Origin: Collinsella aerofaciens
GTDB taxonomy: Bacteria; Actinomycetota; Coriobacteriia; Coriobacteriales; Coriobacteriaceae
Assembly: GCF_028209885.1 (NCBI RefSeq)
Contig: NZ_JAQLEM010000015.1
Span: forward strand, 1 to 60,089
Length of the DNA stretch: 60,089 bases
Direction of reading: 5' to 3'
The first letter of the stretch is position 1. Each line of letters begins with the position of its first letter. Of this stretch, positions 17,858-25,773 are shown one piece after another. Made by a program: the position numbers and the translations under genes. A model generated the notes under the pieces. That model was not told the DNA's origin. It saw only the letters and a list, made by a program, of their open reading frames with translations, and did not search any database.

Positions 17858-18676
17858 CTAGAGAATTCCAACCGCAGAGCATGCAATCGAAAAGACGACT
17901 ATCGAGACAAGAACGACCGCAGTATTTGGCTTCTTTCCCATAACCCAATAAATCACAGCTGTTGCGATTACCGAAAGCAGGCATGGCATAATCTGATCCA
18001 GCACGCCTTGAATGGCAAGGGCCTCATCGCCCGAACCGAAAGCCAGCGGAGTTGTAACGCTCACCATTGAGGCAATCATTGCTCCCACCGCCATCATGCC
18101 GACGACGCCAGTCAGTCTCGTCAGACGTTTCATGATATTTGTCTCGGACAGCTTAACGAGTAGCTTGCTGCCCATCTCGTAACCTTTAATGGCGCAAATG
18201 TAGCGCACGGCTTGTGCAGGTATGTTAAACAGTAAGAAAAATAGGACAGCGCCGAGCGGGTTCCCCTGCATTGCGATGGAGCAGCCAATTCCGGCAGTAA
18301 CCGTACGCCAAGTTGTTAGAAACAACGAATCGCCAATGCCGGACAACGGGCCCATAAGCGAAGTCTTCACATTGCTGATAGCTTCTCCACCAATTTCTCC
18401 GCCGTTCGCCTTCACCTCCTCCATTGCTGTCACAATTCCACAAACCAGTGTCGCGAGATAGGGAGTGATGTTAAAGAACTCAAGATGGCGCTTCAATGCG
18501 TCTGCGCGATCTTCTTTCGACGGATACAGCTTCTTGATAATTGGGCCAAGCGTAAATGCATTCGCAAGGTACATTTGCCGCTCGTAATCCCAGGACCCCT
18601 CGAATGTCATTGAGCGTAGGAAATTTTTATTGAGATCGGACTTGGTGATTTTCGATCCACCTTCTTTAGAACTCAT
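17858..18676 (-). CDS. PTS mannose/fructose/sorbose family IID component
   Basis: Membrane subunit of a mannose-class PTS permease, 272 aa. It shows the IID signature FEGSWDYERQMYLANAF near residue 30, FFNITPYLATLVCG, and LMGPLSGIGDSLF near 110, followed by C-terminal helices. It works with IIC (overlapping by 11 bp) and IIB upstream. It is the last gene of the operon SIS-IIB-IIC-IID, before a hairpin terminator. GGAG precedes the ATG. It is paralogous to the IID at 42993-43826. Base composition is AT-richer than the backbone, suggesting transfer. Confidence 0.93.
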   Translation of the reverse strand: MSSKEGGSKITKSDLNKNFLRSMTFEGSWDYERQMYLANAFTLGPIIKKLYPSKEDRADALKRHLEFFNITPYLATLVCGIVTAMEEVKANGGEIGGEAISNVKTSLMGPLSGIGDSLFLTTWRTVTAGIGCSIAMQGNPLGAVLFFLLFNIPAQAVRYICAIKGYEMGSKLLVKLSETNIMKRLTRLTGVVGMMAVGAMIASMVSVTTPLAFGSGDEALAIQGVLDQIMPCLLSVIATAVIYWVMGKKPNTAVVLVSIVVFSIACSAVGIL

Positions 18677-19436
18677 CGTCGTCTCCTTCCACAGAAGCCG
18701 TAACAGCGACAGCGGATTCGCGATCTTTAAATACCATCAACAGCACAATTCCGGCGGCGATGAGCGAAACACCCAAGATTGGCAAGCCCAGATACGCACT
18801 GAGAACGAATCCAAAGATCAAATAAGGCAACAATTTCCGGTCCATGATGGTCCTAAGCAGAATGACAAAGCCGAGGGCGGGCAAAATGCCTGCGGCAACC
18901 GTCAAGCCATGCTGGACAAATTCGGGAATAGCCGCAAGTACGCCTTCCATAACCGGAGCACCCAGCGCATAAGCTGCGGTCACATACAGCGCCTGGGGAA
19001 TAATGAACCCGAAGAAGCTAGAGATAAGATGGGTCCTGCACACCCCGTCAACGTCTCCTCGTTCGGCATATCCATCGGCGGCGCGATTAATAAGAGGAAT
19101 CAGAACGATGTAGCAAAAAATCCTGATTACCATTCCGAGCATTGAAATTGGGATTGCCAAAGCAACGCCGGCGCCAGCATCTGAATGGGAAATGATCGCA
19201 AACGCAGTGCCCAAAATGCCACCGGAAATCACGTCAGGAGGCGCAGCCGCTCCGATTCCCTGAGCGCCCATAAGGGCCAGCTCAATCGTGGCGCCGATAA
19301 TACAGCCACTTGCCAAATCACCGAATGCGAGACCCACAATTGTTCCCGTTATCAGGGGTCTATCAAGCATTGATTTACCAAGAAACCAATTCGAGTAGCT
19401 AAAGCATGAAATAAGAAAGATCAACAGAATGTCCAT
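18666..19436 (-). CDS. PTS mannose/fructose/sorbose family IIC component
   Basis: Sugar-translocating membrane subunit, 256 aa from the ATG at 19436, which has the strong site AAAGGAG six bases upstream; a possible earlier start at 19457 is less likely. The IIC hallmark GAQGIGAAAPPDVISGGILG (near 75-95) is intact. Six or more hydrophobic segments are present. The 3' end overlaps IID, implying coupled translation. With IIB and IID it forms the permease; no IIA gene is in this operon. Confidence 0.92.
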   Translation of the reverse strand: MDILLIFLISCFSYSNWFLGKSMLDRPLITGTIVGLAFGDLASGCIIGATIELALMGAQGIGAAAPPDVISGGILGTAFAIISHSDAGAGVALAIPISMLGMVIRIFCYIVLIPLINRAADGYAERGDVDGVCRTHLISSFFGFIIPQALYVTAAYALGAPVMEGVLAAIPEFVQHGLTVAAGILPALGFVILLRTIMDRKLLPYLIFGFVLSAYLGLPILGVSLIAAGIVLLMVFKDRESAVAVTASVEGDDDEF

Positions 19437-19480
19437 TGCATCTCCTTTCCTTAGCACAAATATCTGTCTGCGCTAAAGGC

Positions 19481-19960
19481 CTACAGAGCCTCCGCCAGTC
19501 GCAATGCCTTATCTCCTGGCAAACTCCGAATTACGATATCGACTCCCGCCTCAACAAGCGCAACAAGGCTCTTCTCTTCGTCCGGAGAAACGTAAACGCA
19601 CCGACTAATTTGTCGGGTTCCCTCTCTCGGTATGACGTTTCCCAGATTAATTGCCTTAATATCTGGGCACCCTTGAGCGAGAAGGCAAGCATCTTTTACG
19701 GTTTTGACGACTATAAACAGACGGTATTTGTCCGTTATGCCACTTCTGATCGCCGCAATCGAATCATCAAGTCCTTTTATTACAAGCTTGCATCCAGAAG
19801 GCTTTGCCATTTTCAGTATTGCGCGTTGGGCATCATCTGCAGCAACCTCGTCATTTGCAACAAGAATGCAATCAGCCCCTAATGCAGACAGCCAAGATAC
19901 GGCAACCTGTCCATGGATAAGTCTCTCATCCACCCTCGTTGCGACGATCATAATTGTCAC
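19481..19960 (-). CDS. PTS mannose/fructose/sorbose family IIB component
   Basis: Cytoplasmic phosphotransfer subunit of about 159 aa. The phosphorylated His lies in VDERLIHGQV near residue 15-20, as in ManX/LevE IIB domains, followed by the fold ADCILVANDEVAADDAQRA. The ATG/GTG choice is open: GTG at 19960 has AGGA four bases upstream, ATG at 19951 has longer spacing. It must receive phosphate from a IIA encoded elsewhere, for example the IIAB fusion at 44.7-45.6 kb; that cross-talk is inference. Confidence 0.9.
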   Translation of the reverse strand: MTIMIVATRVDERLIHGQVAVSWLSALGADCILVANDEVAADDAQRAILKMAKPSGCKLVIKGLDDSIAAIRSGITDKYRLFIVVKTVKDACLLAQGCPDIKAINLGNVIPREGTRQISRCVYVSPDEEKSLVALVEAGVDIVIRSLPGDKALRLAEAL

Positions 19961-19994
19961 CCATTCCTAAAAGCGAGTCGATAAAACCAGGCGT

Positions 19995-20963
19995 TTAATA
20001 CTCGACATGCCACATATAACGGCGCGTCATCAGATCGTGTTTCCTGATATCCCCGAGTGCAGACAGGAGCCTACGCTGTGCCGCATCAAACACAAAGTGA
20101 TTGAAGAACTCGCAGACGCTTGCCGGGAATTGATTGATATAGAGCTCCTTCGCATCCAGCACCGTGACGCGGTCGGCATATTCATCAAGGAACTTCTTTG
20201 CACGCTCATCGTTGGAACGATTTCGGCCATCACTCATAAACAGAACGAAGGGAGTAGTTCGGTCCACAATCTCAAACGGCCCATGGAAGAACTCGCCGGT
20301 ATTGATGAGGGGCGCATGGACCCATTGCATCTCCATCAAGCTGCAAATGGAGAAACCATAGCCGACACCCAGGGCAGGGCCGCCAGCAAGCGGTACGATA
20401 ATCTTATCGTCCTTGTGCGAACGGGCAAACTCTTGCGCGCGGGGCTCGATATAACGAACGACCTCATTCACAACGTCCTGCAGCATATCAAACGCCGCGT
20501 TAGCGTCATTCAGATACTCATAGCCATCGAAAGCAGAGAGGATCTCAAAGGCGAGCTTGAGAATAGGAGCGGCGTTGCTCTCCATATATTTAGTCTCGGG
20601 ATTAAAGATTGTGTTAAAGGGGACGTGGTAATCAGCAATCTTGCTCATATTGGCATTGGGATCATGGCAATAGGCAATCGTAATCGCCCCGGCATTCTTC
20701 GCGACCTCGGTCGCCACCATGGTCTCGGGGGTTCCCGAGAGCGAGCAGAATACGGCAATGGAGTTCTCATCCAGGGCCTTCGGGGTGGCGTGCACGAATT
20801 CGTTACTCGTAATCATCTGTGCGTCGATACCCTTGCCCTCGCGCTGAATCAAGTAGAAGGCCGGATACTGAGCAAGGAGAGACCCTCCGCAAGCCACGAA
20901 GTAAACGTTCTTGGGATGGAAATCCTTGGCGAGCAGGTCCTGGACGATTTTCTCTTCTTTCAT
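19995..20963 (-). CDS. SIS domain sugar-phosphate deglycase/isomerase (FrlB/GfrF/FraB-like)
   Basis: 322 aa with two SIS folds. It matches the FrlB/GfrF/FraB group, which splits phosphorylated Amadori compounds (fructoselysine-, glucoselysine- or fructose-asparagine-type). Visible blocks: VYFVACGGSLLAQYPA near 20, FCSLSGTPETMV near 92, LMEMQW and GEFFHGPFEIVD near 210-230, and the terminal TRRYMWHVEY. The Glu of LMEMQW and the His of FFHGP are 16 apart, the spacing remembered for the FraB catalytic pair E214/H230. It is the first gene of the PTS operon, so it probably acts on the PTS product. The substrate is inferred only to class level. Regulated by the palindrome at 20978-21007. Confidence 0.85.
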   Translation of the reverse strand: MKEEKIVQDLLAKDFHPKNVYFVACGGSLLAQYPAFYLIQREGKGIDAQMITSNEFVHATPKALDENSIAVFCSLSGTPETMVATEVAKNAGAITIAYCHDPNANMSKIADYHVPFNTIFNPETKYMESNAAPILKLAFEILSAFDGYEYLNDANAAFDMLQDVVNEVVRYIEPRAQEFARSHKDDKIIVPLAGGPALGVGYGFSICSLMEMQWVHAPLINTGEFFHGPFEIVDRTTPFVLFMSDGRNRSNDERAKKFLDEYADRVTVLDAKELYINQFPASVCEFFNHFVFDAAQRRLLSALGDIRKHDLMTRRYMWHVEY

Positions 20964-20977
20964 CGCTACTCCTTTGT

Positions 20978-21007
20978 ATTAATACATGTCCTACTACATG
21001 TATTAAT
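20978..21007. promoter_or_regulatory. GntR operator before the SIS-PTS operon
   Basis: Perfect palindrome ATTAATACATGT - 6 bases - ACATGTATTAAT, 15 bases before the SIS start. The half-site ACATGTAT recurs at 21833-21854 before the adjacent gntR gene. Confidence 0.7.
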
Positions 21008-21095
21008 TAGAGAATAATCCACGCTGCAGCGTAGTCAAGAAAAAACTGTCGTTTTCCCGCGAACGGCAGTTTAGAGTCGTAAGCGGCAAGCGCTT

Positions 21096-21812
21096 CTATG
21101 CGTAAAACTGATAAAGACCCGGATCGTCGGCAATGGCATGCTGATCGGCAACATGCAGCGGATGCCCTTCCGAATCTTTAACGAAGGACCTATTGAATAG
21201 CAGAGCCGAACCAAGGTCGACCTTGAGGAGCTCAGCGTCTCGATCGTCCGCATAGACAATTCCTATACGACGAGTAAGTTCCCCCGGCATCACGCCATGG
21301 CGCTGCAAAAGTTCGTATAAAGACCCTTCGAGATCGTGTTCGGCCAAGAACGCGAAGGAAGCTCGAAAGTAATTGGTTTCGGACAGTACCGGCCTACCAT
21401 CAGAAAACCTAACGCGACAGAGCTTAAAAGCAGGCGAATTGTCTAGGCCCAGAAATGAAACCACTTCCTTTGGACAATCCGCTTCGAGAGAGGCGGACAC
21501 AATCCGTGCAGACGGCTCCTTTCCCTGCAATCGGCAAAGATCGGAAAAGCTGACAGAAGAACGTGCATGTCCGTCAGAAGCAGCAGACGTACTCTCGTTA
21601 TCTGCAACGAATGTGCCTCGCCCATGCTCTTTTACCATCAGGCCTTCATTTACAAGATTCGCCAATGCGTGTCGCAGCGTCACGCGGCTGACGCCAAACT
21701 GCTTGCACAAAATCTGTTCTCCCGGGACTTGCTCACCAGGCCCCCAGGCACCCGATTCAATATTCGCCTTTAAACGGTCTTCAACCTGAAGATATAGCGG
21801 CTTTTCATCCAT
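21096..21812 (-). CDS. GntR/UTRA family transcriptional regulator of PTS operon 1
   Basis: About 238 aa. An N-terminal GntR winged helix (YLQVEDRLKANIESGAWGPG, then CKQFGVSRVTLRHALANL as the recognition helix, near 35-55) is joined to a C-terminal UTRA effector domain (about 95-238). HutC/NagR-type repressors with UTRA usually bind phosphorylated sugars. GGAGG precedes two adjacent ATGs (21815, 21812); the second has better spacing. It lies just upstream of the SIS-IIB-IIC-IID operon on the same strand. Related palindromes in front of itself and the operon suggest autoregulation and control of the operon. Confidence 0.9.
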   Translation of the reverse strand: MDEKPLYLQVEDRLKANIESGAWGPGEQVPGEQILCKQFGVSRVTLRHALANLVNEGLMVKEHGRGTFVADNESTSAASDGHARSSVSFSDLCRLQGKEPSARIVSASLEADCPKEVVSFLGLDNSPAFKLCRVRFSDGRPVLSETNYFRASFAFLAEHDLEGSLYELLQRHGVMPGELTRRIGIVYADDRDAELLKVDLGSALLFNRSFVKDSEGHPLHVADQHAIADDPGLYQFYA

Positions 21813-21832
21813 CATTACCTCCTGACAGTCTG

Positions 21833-21854
21833 ATACTTGTAATATTACATGTAT
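21833..21854. promoter_or_regulatory. GntR autoregulatory operator
   Basis: Near-perfect palindrome ATACTTGTAATATTACATGTAT, 21 bases before the gntR start, sharing ACATGTAT with 20978-21007. Confidence 0.6.
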
Positions 21855-22048
21855 TGACTTTCCGTCAGCTGCATATGCGTCACCATTTTCAAATTAGTTG
21901 GAGAAAACCCTTTATAGAAATGAGGAAGTGCGAAGCATAACGCGCCGAGCACGATGTCTACGCGTTCCCCATTGGAGCGCTGCGGGCGTAGGGCGGTGCA
22001 TCTCAGCTCATTTGATTATCTTGACTGGCAATTTAGTCATCAAAGCTA

Positions 22049-22087
22049 CGGCTCCGCCTCGTCATAGGTAATGGCGAGGCGGAGCCG
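22049..22087 (-). terminator. hairpin after the restriction endonuclease gene
   Basis: 13-bp perfect stem CGGCTCCGCCTCG / CGAGGCGGAGCCG with a 13-base loop. There is no U-tract, so the terminator role is uncertain. The stretch 21855-22048 between this and the gntR promoter shows nothing else recognisable. Confidence 0.5.
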
Positions 22088-22144
22088 CGATCAGAAATAG
22101 CGACGTTACGAACAGAACGCCGTTGAGAATCCCATGCGAAAACG

Positions 22145-23650
22145 CTACAGCCCCAGAATATGCTCCAGGTAGCCCTTGTTGAACCAGAACGATTGCTTCG
22201 TCATCCAACGCCCGTCGGGCAGTTCGTAAGCATTCCTTGCGATGTCACCGATCTCTGTTCCATCGGCAAACTTGTAAGCCGCTTTTGACGTATGCGGACG
22301 AACGTGAACAATTGGGTTGTCCGCCATACCGGGCAGATTGTTAGTCACTTTGAGCTTTCCGCTCGCATCCCGATACGGATTGAGCTCAACGCCCTCACGT
22401 ATTACCTTTCGCGTCTCATCCCAACAAGCTTTCGCAGGGCCTTCGATTTCGTTTTCTCCCATCGCCCAGAACAAACAACGGTCGAGACGCAGCACGCCAT
22501 CGTGGTCCTCGCGAAACACAACGAAGAAGAAGCGATTAGTCTCAAGGCATGCATGAAAAGGCGACGTTTCCCAGTCTTCCTCAATTAAACGCTTGAACTC
22601 AAACGGTGGGAACGACATAGCTTGTTCGATGTGCCCCCTGTTGTTAACTCGAACGGTTCGGACGGAAATGCCTGCCTTGACGAATTCCTCGGCAGCATTG
22701 TTTTTGATTCCGAGCATACGATAGACGAGCGTTGTCCATTGCGCCTTATTGCCCGTGTACTCCAACCCGTATTGCTCCGCAATCTGACGATCAGTTTCGC
22801 CATAGTGTTGCTCGATAAGTCCAGTTACGTAACTTTCGAAATCGATAGACTTGCCATCGTCCTGAACAATGCTCTCCCCGACTCGCGGAGCACCGAGGAC
22901 ATAAGTATGGAGCACATAGTCCATATACGAGCGCTTGAGGGAAAAGGCGCGACGCTTTGCGCGATGACGCTCAATCTCACCCGTATCGGTATTGAAGTAT
23001 TCATAATACTGGTCCGCCCACATCGTGGCCTCAGTTGCGCCCTTCGTGCAAGCACCCAGATAAGTCGTCATGCCTTCTGAAAGCTCGTCCGCACGGCCAT
23101 CCTGAATATAGGAAATAATCTTCTCGTAGTCGGCGCGAATGATTTTCATGTCTTTTTCGGGAAGACGCACCATGACAGCGCGCTCGATACGCTGGTCATA
23201 TTTGTCGATAGAACGATCTCGGCCGTAATAAATCAACAGAATATTGCTGAGCTTAGTCTTGAGGTGAGAATTGTCATAGTCGAGCGAAACAGGACGGTCG
23301 TAAGGGATCATGGTCAGGACAAGACGCTCACCCGCAGACTTACGGCCATTCTTGAGCACATCGAAACACGTTGCCTTGAGCTCAACGCCCGCCTCGGGAA
23401 AATCGGGACGGTCGTCGCTATTGGCCTTGTAGCCAAAGTAGCGCTCCTCGATAAGAGTACCCATACCGCCTTTGTACTTTTTGGAGCCAAAGTCCTTGGG
23501 CGCACTCTCCCCTTCCGGGGCAATACCGAGCTCGAGAATATCGCGGAACGTCATGCCGTCGAGATTGGCAGCGTAGCGCTCAATGCTTGAAGGGTCAGAA
23601 AAATCAGTATCGTCAAGCATGCGCTTGAAATCGAGGCGCTTCTTGGACAC
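22145..23650 (-). CDS. Sau3AI-like type II restriction endonuclease (MutH family)
   Basis: 501 aa, close to Sau3AI (about 490 aa). The N-terminal catalytic domain has the MutH/Sau3AI pattern: GTLIEERYFGYKANSDDRPDFPEAG followed by VELKATCF, giving the D...ExK metal site near residues 80-95. A second, MutH-like effector domain would lie in the C-terminal half. The chosen start is GTG at 23650 with GGAGG six bases upstream; the frame stays open further upstream without a ribosome-binding site. It is divergent from the C5-methyltransferase at 23793. By analogy the target may be GATC, which is inference. Confidence 0.85.
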   Translation of the reverse strand: MSKKRLDFKRMLDDTDFSDPSSIERYAANLDGMTFRDILELGIAPEGESAPKDFGSKKYKGGMGTLIEERYFGYKANSDDRPDFPEAGVELKATCFDVLKNGRKSAGERLVLTMIPYDRPVSLDYDNSHLKTKLSNILLIYYGRDRSIDKYDQRIERAVMVRLPEKDMKIIRADYEKIISYIQDGRADELSEGMTTYLGACTKGATEATMWADQYYEYFNTDTGEIERHRAKRRAFSLKRSYMDYVLHTYVLGAPRVGESIVQDDGKSIDFESYVTGLIEQHYGETDRQIAEQYGLEYTGNKAQWTTLVYRMLGIKNNAAEEFVKAGISVRTVRVNNRGHIEQAMSFPPFEFKRLIEEDWETSPFHACLETNRFFFVVFREDHDGVLRLDRCLFWAMGENEIEGPAKACWDETRKVIREGVELNPYRDASGKLKVTNNLPGMADNPIVHVRPHTSKAAYKFADGTEIGDIARNAYELPDGRWMTKQSFWFNKGYLEHILGL

Positions 23651-23792
23651 GGGATACCTCCGAAACTCGCAACTAACCCCATAGTAGTTCAGAGCAACTA
23701 CTAACGCCCAGAAAATTGAGGTCTTGATCTTGTCCCCTCGATCGGCTATTGTTGTGAGCACCATAAACGGACACAGCAGCGATTGGAGAAAC

Positions 23793-25055
23793 GTGTCTGA
23801 GATTAATATTGCCGAGCTTTTTGCGGGCGTCGGTGGATTTCGTTTAGGTCTCGAAGGCTATGCCGACCCTCGACATCCCGAGTTTTATATGAAACCAGCC
23901 GGCCCCTTCCGCACCATTTGGGCAAATCAGTGGGAACCGCCCGGAACCAAAGCGCGTCAGTTCGCGGCCCGTTGCTACATGGATCGCTTCGGCGATGATT
24001 CCGTTGTCAACGAAGACATTAATAGGGTCTTGGAACAAGCCGAAGCGGGCGAAATCGAAATCCCCAATGTCCAAATGGTCGTTGGCGGTTTCCCCTGTCA
24101 AGACTACTCTGTCGCGCGTCCGCTCAATCAGGCACACGGCATCGAAGGAAAGAAGGGTGTCCTCTGGTGGGACATCTATCACTTCCTCGAAATGAAGAAG
24201 CCCAAGTTCGGTCTCTTTGAGAACGTCGACCGCCTGCTCAAGTCGCCCGCGTCTCAACGCGGTCGCGACTTCGCCATCATCCTAAGCTGTCTTGCCGACC
24301 TCGACTACACGGTCGAATGGCGCGTGGTCAACTCTGCCGAATACGGTTTCCCCCAGCGTCGCAAGCGTGTTTATATCTTCTGCGAAAAGGACGCTGGCAA
24401 GGTTGATCTCGTTGATCGCATGCACAACGGCGTCATGGCTAAAGCCTTCCCCGCCATCTATCCCGACGAGATGTCCGAGCTCGACGTTTTACCCGACCCC
24501 TACGAGAACTCAACTCGTTTTGGCGTCGGCCAAAAGACCTCTCAATTCAAGAATGCTGGCGTCATGCAGGGCTGTCATGTTCTGACCTGCGACTTTGCCG
24601 AAGACTATCACGGTAAGCGCCACGTGCTTGGCGACGTGCTTGTCGACGAAGCTGATGTCCCGGAGCAGTTCTACATCTCCGACGAAAAGCTTCCCGACTG
24701 GCGCTACCTTAAGGGCAGCAAGCGCGAAGAGCGCATTAACAAAAAGACAGGCTTTACGTACACGTATTCCGAGGGAGCCATGAGCTTCCCGGATGCCACC
24801 GACAAGCCGAGCCGCACCATCCTCACAGGAGAAGGCGGCACAGGAGCGAGCCGCTTCAAGCACGTCATCGAATGTCCCGATGGCCGTTTCCGCCGTCTTG
24901 TTCCCGACGAGCTCGATCAGCTTCAGGGATTCCCGAAAGGCTGGACCGATACGGGCATGACCGACGGCCATCGAGCCTTCTGCATGGGCAACGCACTCGT
25001 CACCGGCGTGCCCCATCGCATTGGCGAAGCTATGGTCGAAGTGTACGGCCTCTAA
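23793..25055 (+). CDS. dcm: DNA (cytosine-5-)-methyltransferase, cognate to the Sau3AI-like enzyme
   Basis: 420 aa. The C5-methyltransferase motifs occur in order: motif I ELFAGVGGFRLG near the N-terminus, motif IV GGFPCQDYSVARP with the catalytic Cys near 110, motif VI FENVDRL, motif VIII FPQRRKRVYIF, a target-recognition region (about 230-340), motif IX near RLVPDELDQLQGFP and motif X GNALVTGVPHRIGEAM. The start is GTG at 23793 with TTGGAGAA upstream. Both genes of the pair use GTG and face away from a 142-bp spacer, which must hold both promoters. It protects the host from the divergent endonuclease. Followed by a terminator. Confidence 0.95.
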   Translation: MSEINIAELFAGVGGFRLGLEGYADPRHPEFYMKPAGPFRTIWANQWEPPGTKARQFAARCYMDRFGDDSVVNEDINRVLEQAEAGEIEIPNVQMVVGGFPCQDYSVARPLNQAHGIEGKKGVLWWDIYHFLEMKKPKFGLFENVDRLLKSPASQRGRDFAIILSCLADLDYTVEWRVVNSAEYGFPQRRKRVYIFCEKDAGKVDLVDRMHNGVMAKAFPAIYPDEMSELDVLPDPYENSTRFGVGQKTSQFKNAGVMQGCHVLTCDFAEDYHGKRHVLGDVLVDEADVPEQFYISDEKLPDWRYLKGSKREERINKKTGFTYTYSEGAMSFPDATDKPSRTILTGEGGTGASRFKHVIECPDGRFRRLVPDELDQLQGFPKGWTDTGMTDGHRAFCMGNALVTGVPHRIGEAMVEVYGL

Positions 25056-25066
25056 GGCAAGCAATC

Positions 25067-25103
25067 CGGAGCCGACAGTTCACGCTGTCGACTCCGTTTT
25101 TTT
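25067..25103 (+). terminator. terminator after the C5-methyltransferase
   Basis: Stem CGGAGCCGACAG / CTGTCGACTCCG (one mismatch) followed by seven T residues. Confidence 0.88.
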
Positions 25104-25181
25104 CATCCCACTCCCCTGTATACTGATGTAGCACGTGTTTCATCCGGGCTTGTTGGGCCGGATTGTTCATGGGAGGGTCTT

Positions 25182-25673
25182 ATGGCTGCTTCGAATCCGC
25201 CTAAGGGGAGCGTTTCTTCTTCGTCCATCAAGCCGGTGACGCGCAAGGCCGTGCGTTGCCAGCGCGAGGTCGCCTGGCTTGTCACGCAGGCAGCAGGCAG
25301 GCTTGTGGCGACCACTCAGGACGTCAATGCGCCTACGCCGAGCTTTGTGCTGGCAGTGGCGCTGGATCGAGTACGCCAGCTGGAACTCGCCGCACAAGAA
25401 GACGGCAGCCATCTTGGCTACCAGGACGCTATGGCACCCGACCTGTTGACCTTTTGCCACATGGCCAAGTTGCCCGCCGCGCCCAATGCGCTTTCGGACG
25501 CAGGCTACATGTTTACGCTTTCGGGCGCGGAACTCATCCGCGATATCTACGCATACTGCAGCGAGCTCGCCGAGCGCAGCGTTTTTGGCACGGCTGAAGT
25601 CAAACCGGGAAATGTCATCAAGCTGGTTCTTAGGCTGTTCTTGATAGACGGGTTCGGGGCCATGCCGGCGTAA
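25182..25673 (+). CDS. hypothetical protein
   Basis: 163 aa, not recognised. The ATG at 25182 follows GGGAGGGTCTT, a good ribosome-binding site. The sequence looks helical: a Ser/Pro-rich first 20 residues, then helices around REVAWLVTQAAGRLVA, FVLAVALDRVRQLELAAQ and ELIRDIYAYCSELAERS. No signal peptide, membrane segment or metal motif is seen. It lies between the restriction-modification pair and the Schlafen-type gene, so a defence-island role is possible but unsupported. GC content is like the backbone. Confidence 0.6.
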   Translation: MAASNPPKGSVSSSSIKPVTRKAVRCQREVAWLVTQAAGRLVATTQDVNAPTPSFVLAVALDRVRQLELAAQEDGSHLGYQDAMAPDLLTFCHMAKLPAAPNALSDAGYMFTLSGAELIRDIYAYCSELAERSVFGTAEVKPGNVIKLVLRLFLIDGFGAMPA

Positions 25674-25773
25674 GCCGAGCCTTTAGCATCACCGTCGACT
25701 GGGCAACAACCGCTTTACCTTAATGGACGCCAATCGAGGGTCGATTATTGGGTCGCCTCGTCCACTAACGCAT

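Noticed and set aside
16560..23710. tRNA-Val 3' end as attachment site of an island ending at 23701-23710
   Set aside because: Only CTAACGCCCA (10 bases) is shared, which is within chance for this length, and no integrase is present.
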